Shown piece by piece: positions 7,631 to 20,273 of a DNA stretch of 64,000 bases (position 1 is its first letter; each line of letters begins with the position of its first letter). This DNA is from Mycobacterium sp. ITM-2016-00318 (GTDB lineage Bacteria; Actinomycetota; Actinomycetes; Mycobacteriales; Mycobacteriaceae): assembly GCF_002968285.2 (NCBI RefSeq), contig NZ_CP134400.1, forward strand, positions 3,534,001-3,598,000, read 5' to 3'. A model generated the notes under the pieces. The model was given only the letters and a program-made list of their open reading frames with translations, was not told the origin of the DNA and searched no databases. The position numbers and the translations under genes are program-made.

Positions 7631-10290
7631 TGCAGGGATGCCAGCCTCGTCGTGATCCGGTCGACCTCGTCCCTGGCGAGGGCCTGCCGGTCCCGGATCT
7701 TGTCGACGACGTCGGCGGGCGCTTTGGCGAGGAAAGCGTCATTGTCCAGCTTGGCGCTGGTGCCCTTGAGCTCCTTCTCCGCTGCGGCCAGGTCCTTCTG
7801 CAGCCGACGCCGCTCGGCAGTCACGTCGACGGTGCCCGACGTGTCGAGCTCCACCACGACGGTGCCGCGCGTCAGCCGCACCTCAACCGAGGCAGTCGGC
7901 GCGAACCCGTCGGAGGCGGGGGTCAGCCACGCCAACGACGCCACGGCAGGCACTTGCGAGTCGAGATCGGCGGCGGCGATGTCGCCGAGCCGCGCGGGAA
8001 CCTTCTGCCGGTCGGCCAGACCTTGGTCGCTGCGGAACCGCCGCACCTCGGTGACCAGCTTCTGCATATCGGCGATCCGTTGCGCCGCAACCTGATCCGC
8101 GGCGAAGCCCGAGGGATTCGGCCAGTCCGCGATCACGAGTGACTCGCCACCGGTGAGCGCCTTCCACAGCGTCTCGGTCACAAAAGGCATCACCGGGTGC
8201 AGGAGCTTGAGCAGCGTGTCGAGAACCGACGCCAGCACAGCAGTCGTGTGTGTGACGATCCTTTCGTCCCGGCTGGCCAACTGCACCTTCGCGAGCTCGA
8301 GGTACCAGTCGCAGAACTCGTCCCAGGCGAAGTGGTAGAGCGCTTCGCAGGCACGGCTGAACTCGTATCTGTCGAACGCCGAATCCACTTCGGCGCGAAC
8401 CTCTTCCGCCCGGCCGAGAATCCAGCGGTCGGCATCGGTGAGGTCTTGTGAGCCGGGTAGCGGGGCGGGACTTGCCCCGTTCATCAGCGCGAAGCGGGTC
8501 GCATTGAACAGCTTCGTGGCGAAGTTGCGCGACGCACGGGCGTGGTCCTCGCCGATGGACAGGTCGCCGCCCGGACTGGCGCCGCGGGCCAGCGTGAAGC
8601 GAAGCGCATCGGCGCCGAACATCTCCACCCAGTCCAGCGGGTCGATGCCGTTACCCCGGGACTTGCTCATCTTGCGGCCGAACTCGTCACGAATCAGGCC
8701 GTGCAGGAAGACATTCTCGAACGGCACCTGAGGTCCGCGCTTGCCGTCGACCGTGATCGCGGGATCGTCGGCGACGAACTGGCCGAACATCATCATCCTG
8801 GCCACCCAGAAGAACAGGATGTCGTAGCCGGTCACCAGCACAGAGGTCGGATAGAACTTGGCGAGTTCCGGCGTGTGGTCCGGCCACCCCAGCGTGGAGA
8901 ACGGCCACAGCGCCGAGGAGAACCAGGTGTCCAGCACGTCGGGGTCCTGTTCCCAGCCCTCCGGCGGGGTTTCGTCGGGCCCGACGCAGACGGTTTCGCC
9001 GGTCGGCCCGTGCCAGATCGGGATGCGGTGACCCCACCACAGCTGGCGCGAGATGCACCAGTCGTGCATGTTGTCCACCCAGCCGAACCAGCGCGGTTCC
9101 AGGCTCGGCGGGTGAATCACGGTGTGCCCGTTGCGCACCGCGTCACCCGCGGCCTTGGCCAGCGACTCGACCTTGACCCACCACTGCAGCGACAGCCGCG
9201 GCTCGATGGGTTCTCCGCTGCGCTCGGAATGTCCGACGCTGTGCACATACGGGCGCTTCTCCTCGACGACCCGGCCCTCTGCGGCCAGCGCTTCGCGCAC
9301 CGCGACGCGCGCGTCGAAGCGGTCCATGCCGTCGAACCGGGTTTCGGTGTCGGCGACGCGGCCCTTGGCGTCCATCATCGTCGGCATCGGCAATTGGTGC
9401 CGGAGACCGATCTCGAAGTCGTTCGGGTCATGTGCGGGCGTGACTTTCACTGCCCCGGTGCCGAATTCAGGATCGACGTGCTCGTCGGCGACGATGATCA
9501 TCTGGCGGTCGACGAACGGGTGCGGCAACGTCGTGCCGACAAGGTGGCGGTACCGCTCGTCGTCGGGATGCACTGCGATCGCGGTGTCACCGAGCATCGT
9601 CTCGACACGTGTTGTCGCGACCACGATGTGCGGCTCTGAGTCATCGAGCGACCCGTATCGGAACGACACCAGCTCGCCCTCGACGTCGGAGTACGAGACC
9701 TCGAGGTCGGAGATTGCGGTCTCCAGCACCGGCGACCAGTTCACCAGGCGTTCGGCCTGGTAGATCAGCCCGGCGTCGAAGAGCCGTTTGAAGATGGTGC
9801 GTACCGCACGGGACAGGCCCTCGTCCATCGTGAAGCGGTCCCGGCTCCAGTCGACGCCGTCGCCGAGGCGCCGCATCTGAGCGCCGATCGTCCCGCCCGA
9901 GTCGTGCTTCCAGTCCCACACCTTGTCGATGAACAGCTCGCGGCCGAAATCCTCTTTCGTCTTGCCGTCGACGGCCAGCTGCTTCTCCACCACCGACTGG
10001 GTGGCGATGCCCGCGTGATCCATGCCCGGCAGCCACAGCACCTCGTAACCCTGCATCCGGCGCCGCCGCGTGAGCGCGTCCATCAGCGTGTGGTCGAGGG
10101 CATGCCCCATGTGCAGGCTGCCGGTGACGTTCGGCGGAGGCAGCACAATGGAATACGGCGGCTTCGCGCTGCCGGGGTCCGCCGTGAAATAGCCGGCGTC
10201 GACCCAGCCCTGATACAGCTCGCTTTCCACCTCACCCGGATCCCACGACTTGGGGAGGGTGTCGGTTGTCGGCTTGGGGCTTGCGGTCAC
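7627..10290 (-). CDS. valS: valyl-tRNA synthetase
   Basis: An 887-residue class I aminoacyl-tRNA synthetase. The HIGH-type motif appears as [14 protein letters not shown] near residue 50 and the KMSKS motif as RKMSKSRGN near 540. Between them is the CP1 editing domain that clears mischarged Thr-tRNA(Val) ([17 protein letters not shown]). The C-terminus has an anticodon-binding domain with [13 protein letters not shown] and the final coiled coil typical of ValRS. Length is normal. It starts the valS-folC-DUF4233 transcription unit, 67 bp downstream of a DUF937 gene. Confidence 0.98.
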   Translation of the reverse strand: MTASPKPTTDTLPKSWDPGEVESELYQGWVDAGYFTADPGSAKPPYSIVLPPPNVTGSLHMGHALDHTLMDALTRRRRMQGYEVLWLPGMDHAGIATQSVVEKQLAVDGKTKEDFGRELFIDKVWDWKHDSGGTIGAQMRRLGDGVDWSRDRFTMDEGLSRAVRTIFKRLFDAGLIYQAERLVNWSPVLETAISDLEVSYSDVEGELVSFRYGSLDDSEPHIVVATTRVETMLGDTAIAVHPDDERYRHLVGTTLPHPFVDRQMIIVADEHVDPEFGTGAVKVTPAHDPNDFEIGLRHQLPMPTMMDAKGRVADTETRFDGMDRFDARVAVREALAAEGRVVEEKRPYVHSVGHSERSGEPIEPRLSLQWWVKVESLAKAAGDAVRNGHTVIHPPSLEPRWFGWVDNMHDWCISRQLWWGHRIPIWHGPTGETVCVGPDETPPEGWEQDPDVLDTWFSSALWPFSTLGWPDHTPELAKFYPTSVLVTGYDILFFWVARMMMFGQFVADDPAITVDGKRGPQVPFENVFLHGLIRDEFGRKMSKSRGNGIDPLDWVEMFGADALRFTLARGASPGGDLSIGEDHARASRNFATKLFNATRFALMNGASPAPLPGSQDLTDADRWILGRAEEVRAEVDSAFDRYEFSRACEALYHFAWDEFCDWYLELAKVQLASRDERIVTHTTAVLASVLDTLLKLLHPVMPFVTETLWKALTGGESLVIADWPNPSGFAADQVAAQRIADMQKLVTEVRRFRSDQGLADRQKVPARLGDIAAADLDSQVPAVASLAWLTPASDGFAPTASVEVRLTRGTVVVELDTSGTVDVTAERRRLQKDLAAAEKELKGTSAKLDNDAFLAKAPADVVDKIRDRQALARDEVDRITTRLASLQ

Positions 10291-10357
10291 CGCGCCATTC
10301 TATGGAGTGCGGTTCGCCCGCCCCGACCTCAGGGTTTGAGCCGGCTCGGCCGGCGCC

Positions 10358-11011
10358 CTACTTCTTACCCCCGAGCAGGCCGCCGAGGATGTCGCCGATC
10401 GCGCCGCCCTGTTGGCCGCCGATCACGCTGCCGAGGATGCTGCCCAGCGGGTTGTCGCCGCCACCGCCTGCACCTGCACCGCCACCTGCACCTGCACCTG
10501 CACCTGCACCTGCACCGGCGAGGATGCTGCCAAGGATGTCGCCGAGGCCACCGCCGCTACTGGTCTGTGCCTGCGGCTGCTGCGCCGGGGCCGAGCCACG
10601 GCCGCCCTTGTTGAGCTGCTTGCCGATGTAGGCCAGCACGATCGGCGCGAGGATCGGAAGAAGCTTCTTGATCAGGTCTCCGCTGCCTGCTCCCTGGCCT
10701 GCGAGCGCCGAGGCGACGGCGTTGCTGTCGTTGCCGCCGAAGAGGTGCGCGACGAGGTTGTCGCCTTCGTTCTCGTCGACCTGCTCGACGTTGACGCCGC
10801 CGTCGAGGAGGCCGCTGGCGCCCTGTTGCTGCACAGCTGATTCGAGCCTGCTCGAGTCGATGTCGTCGGACTGGACGTTCTGGGCCAGCCCGCCGACGAG
10901 TGCGGGAACCAAGGTCTTGATCGCGTTGTTCACCTCATCCTGGTCCGCACCGATTTTGTTCGCGATGTCCTGTACGGGGATCTGCGCGAAAAGCTCGTCG
11001 AGACCTGCCAT
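10358..11011 (-). CDS. DUF937 family protein
   Basis: A 217-residue protein, MAGLDELFAQIPVQDIANKI, with the DUF937 pattern: a helical domain (ADQDEVNNAIKTLVPALVGG, then LFGGNDSNAVASALA) followed by a low-complexity Gly/Ala region (residues about 155-185). That region is coded by a six-base CACCTG-type tandem repeat near 10465-10520. The C-terminus is Gly/Leu-rich (GSVIGGQQGGAIGDILGGLL). There is no signal peptide. The family function is not established, though some members resemble YidB-like regulators of cell-envelope traits. It sits between the enoyl-reductase-like gene and valS. Confidence 0.85.
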   Translation of the reverse strand: MAGLDELFAQIPVQDIANKIGADQDEVNNAIKTLVPALVGGLAQNVQSDDIDSSRLESAVQQQGASGLLDGGVNVEQVDENEGDNLVAHLFGGNDSNAVASALAGQGAGSGDLIKKLLPILAPIVLAYIGKQLNKGGRGSAPAQQPQAQTSSGGGLGDILGSILAGAGAGAGAGAGGGAGAGGGGDNPLGSILGSVIGGQQGGAIGDILGGLLGGKK

Positions 11012-11103
11012 TGTCGTGTTCCACCTTCATTGCTGGTTACCGCATCTCGATCACGACACTAGTCCACATGATCTTGGTTGACAGGCGTTCTGCGCGCTGC
11101 CGA

Positions 11104-12357
11104 TCAATCCAGCAGGGACGTCACCAAAGACACACCGGCAGCGGGCAATCGGGCCAGCAGCGCGTCGCCCATCGCCGCCGCGGGCGTCAATACGCCACGC
11201 AGATCGGACAGCCGGTCGCGGTCGAGTGCCAGTGCCAAACCGCTTTCACCCAACAGCACCGACGTAGCCTTGTAACCCGGGTCGCCCTTCTGCGACATGG
11301 TGGTCCGGTAGCGCGCCCCCGTTGTGGTCGTGGTGTACGTCTCGACGGTGTAGTGACCACTTTCGCGCGTACGTTCGCTCGGCCCGGTGCCCGGTTTGGG
11401 CAGGACCCGTTCGATGAGCTTCTCAGGCACCTTGTCGAGGAACCGGGTGCCGAACGCGATCGTGGCCGCATTACCGCCCGCAGCGAGTGCCGCGGTGACC
11501 GGCGCCACCAACGACTTACCCACTGTCATCTGTTCGCCGTACTCGAGCCTTCGGCCGTACGCATAGTCGAGTAAAGCGTTGCTACGCCTGACGATTCGGG
11601 TGTTTACGACGGCCATCACGAACGGCCCGACCCAGTACCCGTCGAGCTCCGGTGCGATATCGCCACCGCGTCGCCAGCGCATGTCCGCCTGCCCGCCGAG
11701 CTCCGGTTCGGCCGCGCGGTCCGGAGTCAGCGTGTACGGATCGTTCATGATTCGGCGGAGTTCGGCATCGCCGGAGGATGCACGCATCACCTCGACCATC
11801 GAGGCCGCCGTGCCACCGGATATCCCGGCCTTGAACGAACGCACCACCAGGTTGGTGTCGCCGAGCTGACCCGCCTTGTCCTGCTCTGCTCGTCTGTACA
11901 GCGCGAAGACTGTGAGATCCGAAGGGACGGAATCGAATCCGCACGAATGCACAATTCTCGCGCCGCTGTCCATCGCCTGCTTGTGATACAGGTCGATACT
12001 CTCGCGGATGAAGTTCGTCTCGCCGGTGAGATCGGCGTAGTCGGTTCCCGCCGCAGCGCACGCCGCGACGAGCGGCAGTCCGTGCTTGGCGTAGGGACCG
12101 ACTGTCGTCACTACCACCTGGGTCTGTGCGGCCATCGCGTTCAGAGTCGACGGCTGGGACGCGTCGGCGATGATCAGCGGCCAGGACTGTGCGCGCTCCC
12201 CCAGCCTCTCCCGGACGGCGAGAAGCTTGTCGTGGGAACGCCCCGCGAGCGCGATTCGTGCGTCGCCGCCCGCCTTGGCCAGGTATTCGGCGGTCAGCGT
12301 CCCCGCGAACCCGGTCGCGCCGTACAGGACGATGTCGAACTCACGAGCAGTGGTCAT
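11104..12357 (-). CDS. saccharopine dehydrogenase-like trans-acting enoyl reductase family protein
   Basis: A 417-residue protein beginning with a Rossmann fold (FDIVLYGATGFAGTLTAEYL) that binds NAD(P)H, followed by the saccharopine dehydrogenase NADP-binding domain (VVTTVGPYAKHGLPLVAACA, GTDYADLTGE). It corresponds in position and length to Rv2449c, a member of the family containing the trans-acting enoyl reductase Rv2953 of phthiocerol/phenolphthiocerol lipid synthesis. A reductive step in lipid metabolism is therefore plausible, but the substrate is unknown. It begins with ATG at 12357, 11 bp after the stop of the S9 peptidase gene upstream, so the two may be co-transcribed. Confidence 0.85.
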   Translation of the reverse strand: MTTAREFDIVLYGATGFAGTLTAEYLAKAGGDARIALAGRSHDKLLAVRERLGERAQSWPLIIADASQPSTLNAMAAQTQVVVTTVGPYAKHGLPLVAACAAAGTDYADLTGETNFIRESIDLYHKQAMDSGARIVHSCGFDSVPSDLTVFALYRRAEQDKAGQLGDTNLVVRSFKAGISGGTAASMVEVMRASSGDAELRRIMNDPYTLTPDRAAEPELGGQADMRWRRGGDIAPELDGYWVGPFVMAVVNTRIVRRSNALLDYAYGRRLEYGEQMTVGKSLVAPVTAALAAGGNAATIAFGTRFLDKVPEKLIERVLPKPGTGPSERTRESGHYTVETYTTTTTGARYRTTMSQKGDPGYKATSVLLGESGLALALDRDRLSDLRGVLTPAAAMGDALLARLPAAGVSLVTSLLD

Positions 12358-12368
12358 GGCTTCCGACG

Positions 12369-14357
12369 CTACCCGAGCGTCTCGGGCAGTTCGCGGTCCT
12401 CACCGAGCATGTGCCGGGCGAGGAACGCGTCGACCACCTGGTACCAGACCTTGGCATTCTGCGGGGAGAGCACCCAGTGGTTCTCCGACGGGAAGCAGAG
12501 AAAGCGGTGGGGGCTGGTGCCGTCGTCGGCCGCGGGCAGTCCCGACTCGGTGCGCAACTCGTACCACAGGCGCAGCGCCTCGCCGATCGGCACGCGATAG
12601 TCCTTGTCGCCGTGGATGACGAGCATCGGGGTCCGGATATCGGAGACGAAGTTGTGCGGTGAGTTGGCGGTCGCCATGTCTTTCGTCATCTCCCGCACCC
12701 AGTAGTAGGCGGCGTCGGTCGTCGAGTTGAACTGGTCGAGCGCCCACAGGCTGGCGTGGGTGACGATCGCGGCGAAGCGGTCGGTGTGGCCCGCGATCCA
12801 GTTCGCCATGTACCCGCCGAAGGAACCGCCCATCACACCGGTGCGCGAGGCGTCCACGCGCGGGTGCGCACACGCGGCGTCGGTGGCGGCCATCAGGTCC
12901 TCGTACGGCGCCACTCCCCAGTTGCCCCAGCCGCGCTGGATGAAGTCCTGCCCGTAGCCGGTCGACAGCGCCGGGTCGGGCAGCAGCACGGCGTAGCCCC
13001 GCGCCGCCATCAGCCACGGGTTCCACCGCCAATGCCAGGAGTTCCAGCTGGCCAGCGGTCCGCCGTGGACCCAGAGCAGAAGTGGCGCAGGTGTCTCGCT
13101 TTCGGGCAGCACCAACCAGGACCGCACGGGATTCCCGTCGGCTGCCGTCGCCGTCACCTCGGTGAGCGACCCGGGCAACGCCGGCGGTGCCACGCACGGC
13201 AGAACGGTGACAGTGCCGTCGGCGTCGATGCGGACCGGATGCGGCGGCGCCGCGTAGGAACTACGCAGCGCGTAGACGACACCGCAGGGAGCGGCCGTCA
13301 CATCGGTGTAGGCGAAGTCGTCTGTTGTCAGTTGTTCCACCGAACCGTCGGCCAGGCGAATCCGGAACACCGGGCAGCGACCGCCGTCGTCTGCGGTGAT
13401 GAAGAGCTCGTCGCCGTCATGCGACCACGTGACCGACGCAGGCCAGCGATCCCAATCCACGGCGAGGTCCGTTACTTCATCGCCGAAACCCAAACAGCTC
13501 AACGATATTCGCGGCGCGCGCTCCGGCGTGGAGTACGACTCGCGGATGAACGCCACCGCCGATCCGTCCGGTGCGATGGCCGGGCCGAAGAGATCGGCGC
13601 CGAACTCGTCGACGATGACGGTGCTGTCGCCGGAGGCGACGTCGATGCGCACGAGCACCGAACGCTGCGACGCGTCGGGCGCAGGCCGCTGCCACGCCGT
13701 GACCACGAAGCTGCCGTCGTGGCTGACGTCGAAGTCGGCGTCGCGCAGTGCTGCTGCCGGCCGCGGCGTGAGGTCGGTCGGCGCGGACCCGTCACCGAGA
13801 TCGAGCGCAAGCAGATGCGGGGCGCCGGGGCCGAGGTCCTTGTCCCAATGCCGGACGGGATAGCCGGTGTGCAGGATCGCGGTGACCTTGTTGTCCTTGC
13901 GCAGGTCCCGCAGCCGACGGTCGTCGTCGACGGTCTCGGCGGACGGTAAGAGCGGTACGCGGACCACCGCGCACTGCGCGCCGCGTGCTGTCTTGACGGC
14001 TTCCACGCCGCCGGCCGGTGCCAGGACCTCGACGGCCTCACCGCCTGCCGCAGGAAGATTCCACAACGCCGCCGGCGGCTTGTCGTCGTCTTCGGTGGGG
14101 CGCACCGCCACGAACAGCAGGTCGCCGCTCGCGGTGAAGGCCGGCGCCGACTCGCCCTTGGCGCCCCTTGTCAGCCGCCGGGCGCCCTCGCGGCCGTGCG
14201 GGTCGAGTTCCCACACCGCGGTGACGTAGTCAGTGCCCTTCTCGTTGAGCTCGCTGATCGTCGTCACCACCCGGGAGCCGTCTGCCGCCGCCGCCAGCCC
14301 TGCGACCCGGGGCAGCGCAAAGTAGTCGTCGAGATCGCCGAACGGGGTTTCGGTCAT
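12369..14357 (-). CDS. S9 family (acylaminoacyl/prolyl oligopeptidase-type) peptidase
   Basis: A 662-residue two-domain serine peptidase. The N-terminal about 390 residues have the repeating strands of a WD40-like beta-propeller. The C-terminal alpha/beta-hydrolase domain carries the nucleophile in GVMGGSFGGYMANW (about 510), the acid in VIHGDKDYRVP (about 590) and the His in PSENHWVLSP (about 635), giving a complete triad. Such enzymes cut small peptides or acyl-amino acids from the N-terminus. No signal peptide is seen, so it should be cytoplasmic. It is divergent from the HxlR regulator gene with only 65 bp between starts, which may share a control region. Confidence 0.93.
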   Translation of the reverse strand: MTETPFGDLDDYFALPRVAGLAAAADGSRVVTTISELNEKGTDYVTAVWELDPHGREGARRLTRGAKGESAPAFTASGDLLFVAVRPTEDDDKPPAALWNLPAAGGEAVEVLAPAGGVEAVKTARGAQCAVVRVPLLPSAETVDDDRRLRDLRKDNKVTAILHTGYPVRHWDKDLGPGAPHLLALDLGDGSAPTDLTPRPAAALRDADFDVSHDGSFVVTAWQRPAPDASQRSVLVRIDVASGDSTVIVDEFGADLFGPAIAPDGSAVAFIRESYSTPERAPRISLSCLGFGDEVTDLAVDWDRWPASVTWSHDGDELFITADDGGRCPVFRIRLADGSVEQLTTDDFAYTDVTAAPCGVVYALRSSYAAPPHPVRIDADGTVTVLPCVAPPALPGSLTEVTATAADGNPVRSWLVLPESETPAPLLLWVHGGPLASWNSWHWRWNPWLMAARGYAVLLPDPALSTGYGQDFIQRGWGNWGVAPYEDLMAATDAACAHPRVDASRTGVMGGSFGGYMANWIAGHTDRFAAIVTHASLWALDQFNSTTDAAYYWVREMTKDMATANSPHNFVSDIRTPMLVIHGDKDYRVPIGEALRLWYELRTESGLPAADDGTSPHRFLCFPSENHWVLSPQNAKVWYQVVDAFLARHMLGEDRELPETLG

Positions 14358-14422
14358 GCGACGTTCGTAGCACAGCGGGACTAAGTTTGATTTTCAAACT
14401 GACTGCTGGCAGACTGGCGGGC

Positions 14423-14818
14423 ATGACCGCCCAACCGCTGGCCCAGCTGCCCGGCAGGCCATGTCCGATTGCCGCTGCGCTCGAGCTCGTCGGCGAGCGA
14501 TGGGCACTGCTCGTCATCCGCGAGATCGCGCTCGGCGCGAACCGCTTCGGCGACATCGTCGCCGGGACTGGCGCGCCGCGGGACCGCATCGCGGCCAGGT
14601 TGAAAGCCCTCGAGAGCGCGGGCGTCGTCGCACGCACGCCCTACCACGAAGGGCCGGTGCGCTACGAGTACCGGCTCACCGAATCCGGTGACGCGCTCAT
14701 CGGAGTTCTGGACGCGCTTCTCGAGTGGGGCACGCGCTACGCGGTCGCCACCGACGACCCCGACCGACAACGCCGGTACCGACCGATGAGCGGTCTGAAA
14801 GTGAAGGGATCACGATGA
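14423..14818 (+). CDS. HxlR-type winged-helix transcriptional regulator
   Basis: A 131-residue protein from the ATG at 14423. The frame is open back to 14387, but the family core begins after this point. Family marks are the conserved Cys and helix pair CPIAAALELVGERWALLVIR, REIALGANRFGDI, the recognition helix around DRIAARLKALESAGVV and the wing YEYRLTESG. HxlR proteins sense aldehydes, quinones or redox state and usually control adjacent detoxification genes. Its stop overlaps the next start (ATGA), so it belongs to one operon with the thioesterase and probably the FAD monooxygenase. It may also act on the divergent S9 peptidase promoter. Confidence 0.9.
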   Translation: MTAQPLAQLPGRPCPIAAALELVGERWALLVIREIALGANRFGDIVAGTGAPRDRIAARLKALESAGVVARTPYHEGPVRYEYRLTESGDALIGVLDALLEWGTRYAVATDDPDRQRRYRPMSGLKVKGSR

Positions 14819-15345
14819 CCGCAGAGCTGGCCGAGGCGACCGACCGCGAGGACTGGGGTCCACAACGGTCTCGCACGGTCACCTGGCATGAGCCGGGCCC
14901 GAGCACCGCAAAGGGTCTCACGATGGCCGGAGTGGACTACCTGCGGGCGATGGCCGACGGCGAGTTGCCGCAGCCGCCGATCGCCGGCCTGCTGCGCTTC
15001 GGGATCGTCTCTGCCGATCCCGGCCGAGTGGTCTTCACGTGTGAGCCCGATGAGTCGGCGTACAACCCGATCGGCGCGATCCACGGTGGTCTGGTCTGCA
15101 CACTGCTGGACTCGGTGACCGGTTGCGCGATCCACAGCACGCTGCCTCCGGGCAAGGGCTATACCTCGGTGGAAATCAAGGTCAACTACCTCAAGGCGAT
15201 CCGGCTCGCCAGCGGGGTGCTCACCGCGACCGGAACCGTGGTGAAGGCGGGGTCGCGCGTCGGCTTCGCCGAGGGCGTCGTCACCGATGCCGGTGGGACC
15301 GTCGTGGCCACCGCCACCAGCACGCTGTTGGTGTTCGACCTGTAG
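14815..15345 (+). CDS. PaaI-type hotdog-fold thioesterase
   Basis: A 176-residue protein, MTAELAEATDREDWGPQRSR, coupled to the HxlR gene by a 4-bp overlap. The hotdog domain carries NPIGAIHGGLVCTLLDSVTG, with the HGG motif and acidic residue of the 4-hydroxybenzoyl/phenylacetyl-CoA thioesterase (PaaI) group, then GYTSVEIKVNYLKAI and the usual GTVVATATSTLLVF end. It should hydrolyse an acyl-CoA thioester. Together with the next flavin monooxygenase it suggests turnover of an aromatic or branched acyl compound, but the substrate cannot be read from sequence. Confidence 0.9.
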   Translation: MTAELAEATDREDWGPQRSRTVTWHEPGPSTAKGLTMAGVDYLRAMADGELPQPPIAGLLRFGIVSADPGRVVFTCEPDESAYNPIGAIHGGLVCTLLDSVTGCAIHSTLPPGKGYTSVEIKVNYLKAIRLASGVLTATGTVVKAGSRVGFAEGVVTDAGGTVVATATSTLLVFDL

Positions 15346-15367
15346 GCCGAGGCGCTACGTTCGACGA

Positions 15368-17023
<1,656 letters not shown>

Positions 17024-17210
17024 CTAAAGGGACTTTCGGGTTGGAAGTGTCAGGCGTTACAAGGGAGGTATTTGCACGTTATCGAGACGGGATAGGCACC
17101 AGGTAGCGATGGGGCAAATGAGTAAAAAGGGCCAATTGTGGAAATAGCGCTTCTTGTTAGAGAAGTGGTAGGAGTGATAAAAGTGATGTTTGTGACTGGA
17201 GTGAATAGAA

Positions 17211-17242
17211 CGATGCCGGGCCCCGAACGGGACCCGGCATCG
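17211..17242 (-). terminator. hairpin terminator after the upstream rpf gene
   Basis: A perfect 10-bp inverted repeat, CGATGCCGGG (17211-17220) and CCCGGCATCG (17233-17242), around a 12-nt loop. It starts 26 bp past the stop of the 17268-17594 rpf gene. No long U-run follows, as is common in mycobacteria. It would separate the two rpf genes into two transcription units. Confidence 0.7.
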
Positions 17243-17267
17243 TCTCTAGTTATGCGTAGCGCGTGAA

Positions 17268-17711
<444 letters not shown>

Positions 17712-17716
17712 TCACC

Positions 17717-17739
17717 CCACCGGGCTTCACGCCCGGCGG
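17717..17739 (-). other. strong hairpin in the rpf leader
   Basis: CCGCCGGGC and GCCCGGTGG on the minus strand form a 9-bp stem with one G-U pair around a 5-nt loop, about 125 nt before the rpf start. It could be a structured leader or an attenuator; no known riboswitch consensus was recognised. Confidence 0.4.
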
Positions 17740-17870
17740 CCGCGGAAGGCGATCCGCCCGCCCGCAACCCCACTCACACGCAGGTTCGTGGTTTTAAATT
17801 ATTTGCTCGTTTTCTGAGCCGTGAGGAACGTACAAATCGAGCCGCACAAAGTCATAATCGAGAGGAGAAC

Positions 17871-17894
17871 ATGTCGCGGACAGATCACGGTTAG
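17871..17894 (+). CDS. possible 7-residue micro-ORF
   Basis: ATG at 17871 is preceded by AGAGGAG with 3-nt spacing and encodes MSRTDHG then TAG. The 10-bp direct repeat AGATCACGGT covers its end (about 17881-17901). No downstream plus-strand gene explains it as a leader peptide, so it may be chance. Confidence 0.15.
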   Translation: MSRTDHG

Positions 17895-18454
17895 ATCACG
17901 GTGGCGCCTTGTGGCGTCGATGCAGGTCATCGCGGCGTGTCGACGGCAATGGCACGCCCTTACCGGCGTGCTGTTCGGGTGAGCCAAATCACCACGATTT
18001 TGTGACGTGCGGCACGTTTATGCGCTTGATACTTCAACCATCTCGGCTGGTGCGCCTCAGATCGGCCGTCCCACTAACTGTTTCAGTCCAATCATCCAAA
18101 TCAGTTCGCCACTATTACTTTTCACAGCTGTCCCGACATCCGCTATGCGGCAACATGTTCCGGAGGGATCATTGGATCCTGCCCGGAACTCGAATCAGAG
18201 TCTTGACGGATCGGTATAAGGTCTCTGAAAACGAGCGTTCCTATGCGTGAACGGCTTTCGCCGACTAACCACCGAACGGCCGTAGAGGTTGACGACCGCC
18301 TACACAGACGACACCGTCAGACCAAAGAGTCTCATCCGGGACGGGCACCGTTGGGCCGTTGACGATCGGCCATCGCCAAGCCGCGCTGCGGTCCATCCAC
18401 GGCCGACAGGAGATCTGACGCCCACAGAGTCCGAAACCTCAACGGATAGGCGAT

Positions 18455-18485
18455 ATCTCGGTCGGGTATCGAGGTCGACCGAGAT
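18455..18485. other. 10-bp perfect inverted repeat downstream of mobA
   Basis: ATCTCGGTCG (18455-18464) and CGACCGAGAT (18476-18485) flank 11 nt; a third partial copy, TATCTCGG, follows at 18493. It lies about 140 bp past the mobA stop and could be a terminator without a U-tract or an orphan operator. Confidence 0.4.
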
Positions 18486-18624
18486 TCCGCCGTATCTCGG
18501 TGCTATCGCGGTGTGATTGCGATGGGTTGGGCGAAGAATGGCGCTGGGCGAGACCGTAAGCACAGCTAACTAAAAATCGGAAGTTTGCTAGACAAATTAC
18601 TTGAGGTAATAACCGCGCAGGGCG

Positions 18625-19191
18625 CTAAGACACGTCGGCAGCGGTGTTGACGTTCGTCAGCGCCTTCTGCGTGGCCATCACGATGCGCTGCGTGTCGACC
18701 GACTCCACCAGCGCACGCATGCTCCGCTCCCCCTGCGCGACCAGCGCGGCGGCGCGGTCAGCCAGGTCGGTGCGATAGACGCCTGCCAGGTAGTGATCGC
18801 GGCCGTCCCACGGCAGCACCACGTCGACCCCCAGCCGCGCGCTGTGCTCGGCGAGTTCGTCGATCAGCTCAGTGGTCATGTGCGGCATGTCGACCGCACA
18901 GACGAATGCGAGCTCGCAACCCGCATCGGCAGCCGCCCGCAGCCCGCGCTCCGTCGCGAGAAGTGGCCCGACTCCGCGTACCTCGTCGCGCAGTACCTCA
19001 GCCTGCAGCTCAGGCAGCGGCTGGCCCGGCGCGGCGATCACGAACACCGGCGCGCATCTGGCGCTCAACGCGGAAACGACCCGTTCCACCATGGTCGAGC
19101 CGTCGAACGGCATGGTGGCTTTGTCACGACCCATCCGGCGCGACGCACCGCCCGCGAGTACGACAGCAGCAAGCGGCACAGGCGATGTCAC
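18625..19191 (-). CDS. mobA: molybdenum cofactor guanylyltransferase
   Basis: A 188-residue nucleotidyltransferase from the GTG at 19191. The diagnostic N-terminal loop is [20 protein letters not shown] (LAGGxSxRMGxDK). The metal-binding Asp is in [10 protein letters not shown] near residue 95, and the [13 protein letters not shown] segment is typical. It joins GMP to molybdopterin to give the guanine dinucleotide cofactor. The YdeP/FdhF-type molybdoenzyme at 44.3 kb in this window would use that cofactor. It lies 11 bp after korB, as in M. tuberculosis (Rv2453c after Rv2454c). Confidence 0.93.
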   Translation of the reverse strand: MTSPVPLAAVVLAGGASRRMGRDKATMPFDGSTMVERVVSALSARCAPVFVIAAPGQPLPELQAEVLRDEVRGVGPLLATERGLRAAADAGCELAFVCAVDMPHMTTELIDELAEHSARLGVDVVLPWDGRDHYLAGVYRTDLADRAAALVAQGERSMRALVESVDTQRIVMATQKALTNVNTAADVS

Positions 19192-19202
19192 GTGTTGAGA
19201 GG

Positions 19203-20273
19203 CTAGTCGACGGTCCAGGTGTCTTTACCGCGGAGCAGGGACTGCAGGGCGGTCGTGTCGTGCGGCCTGGCGTCGCGGGCGGCAGCGACCTGCGCACGCG
19301 CGGCGTCGTCGTAGGTCGGCTTGCTCACCTGGCGGAAGATCCCGGTCACCATGTGCTCGAGGTTCTGCTTGGAGAGCCGCGAGAGCGCGAACGCATAGGC
19401 CGGATCCTCGACCTGTGCGTTGTGGACGACGATCTCGTCGGCCGAGACGTCAACCGTCTTGGCCACCTCGAGCCCGTAGCCGGACTTGACCACGCAGTAC
19501 CCGCCGTCGGCGCCGAACGTGATCGGCTCCCCATGGCTGAGGTTGATCAACCGCTCCTCTGCGCCTTCCTTGCGGAGAGCGTCGAACGAGCCGTCGTTGA
19601 AGATCGGGCAGTCCTGCAGGATCTCCACCAAAGCGGCGCCGCGGTGGGCGGCCGCGGCACGCAGCACCTCGGACAGACCCTTGCGGTCGGAGTCCAGCGC
19701 GCGGCCCACGAAGGTGGCCTCGGCGCCCAGCGCCAGCGACACCGGGTTGAACGGGTAGTCCAGCGAGCCCATCGGCGTGGACTTGGTGATCTTCCCCGTT
19801 TCGGAGGTCGGCGAGTACTGGCCCTTGGTCAGACCATAGATCCGGTTGTTGAAGAGCAGGATCGTCAGGTTCACGTTGCGGCGCAGCGCGTGGATCAGGT
19901 GGTTGCCGCCAATGGACAGCGCGTCGCCGTCACCGGTGACGACCCATACCGACAGATTGGGCCGGGCCAGCGCGAGACCGGTGGCAATTGTCGGGGCGCG
20001 GCCGTGGATCGAGTGGAAGCCGTAGGTCTCCAGGTAGTACGGGAAGCGGCTCGAGCAGCCGATACCGCTGACGAACGCGATGTTCTCCCGGCGCAACCCC
20101 AGCTCCGGCAGGAAGTTGCGGATCGTGTTGAGGATGACGTAATCGCCGCACCCGGGGCACCAGCGGACCTCCTGGTCGCTGGTGAAGTCCTTGCCCTTCT
20201 GCGGCTCGTCGGTCGTCGGCACACCCGAGGTGCCAAGGGTCAGGCCGAGGTCGGTTCCGATCAGGTCAGTCAT
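19203..20273 (-). CDS. korB: 2-oxoglutarate:ferredoxin oxidoreductase, beta subunit
   Basis: A 356-residue thiamine-diphosphate subunit. [12 protein letters not shown] near residue 35 supplies conserved Cys for the [4Fe-4S] cluster, with [20 protein letters not shown] following. The ThDP/Mg motif is [20 protein letters not shown] with [14 protein letters not shown]. KorAB converts 2-oxoglutarate plus CoA to succinyl-CoA with reduction of ferredoxin, the CoA-dependent alternative to the KDH complex in mycobacteria. Its ATG overlaps the korA stop (ATGA), so the two subunits are made in step. Confidence 0.96.
   Translation of the reverse strand: MTDLIGTDLGLTLGTSGVPTTDEPQKGKDFTSDQEVRWCPGCGDYVILNTIRNFLPELGLRRENIAFVSGIGCSSRFPYYLETYGFHSIHGRAPTIATGLALARPNLSVWVVTGDGDALSIGGNHLIHALRRNVNLTILLFNNRIYGLTKGQYSPTSETGKITKSTPMGSLDYPFNPVSLALGAEATFVGRALDSDRKGLSEVLRAAAAHRGAALVEILQDCPIFNDGSFDALRKEGAEERLINLSHGEPITFGADGGYCVVKSGYGLEVAKTVDVSADEIVVHNAQVEDPAYAFALSRLSKQNLEHMVTGIFRQVSKPTYDDAARAQVAAARDARPHDTTALQSLLRGKDTWTVD

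Noticed and set aside
18001..18016. CRP-like site TGTGACGTGCGGCACG
   Set aside because: Only the left half fits TGTGA-N6-TCACA; it is far (over 400 bp) from any start on the correct strand.
18289..18516. 75-codon frame in the rpf-mobA gap
   Set aside because: Non-ATG start without a ribosome-binding site, and composition unlike a protein; no family recognised.
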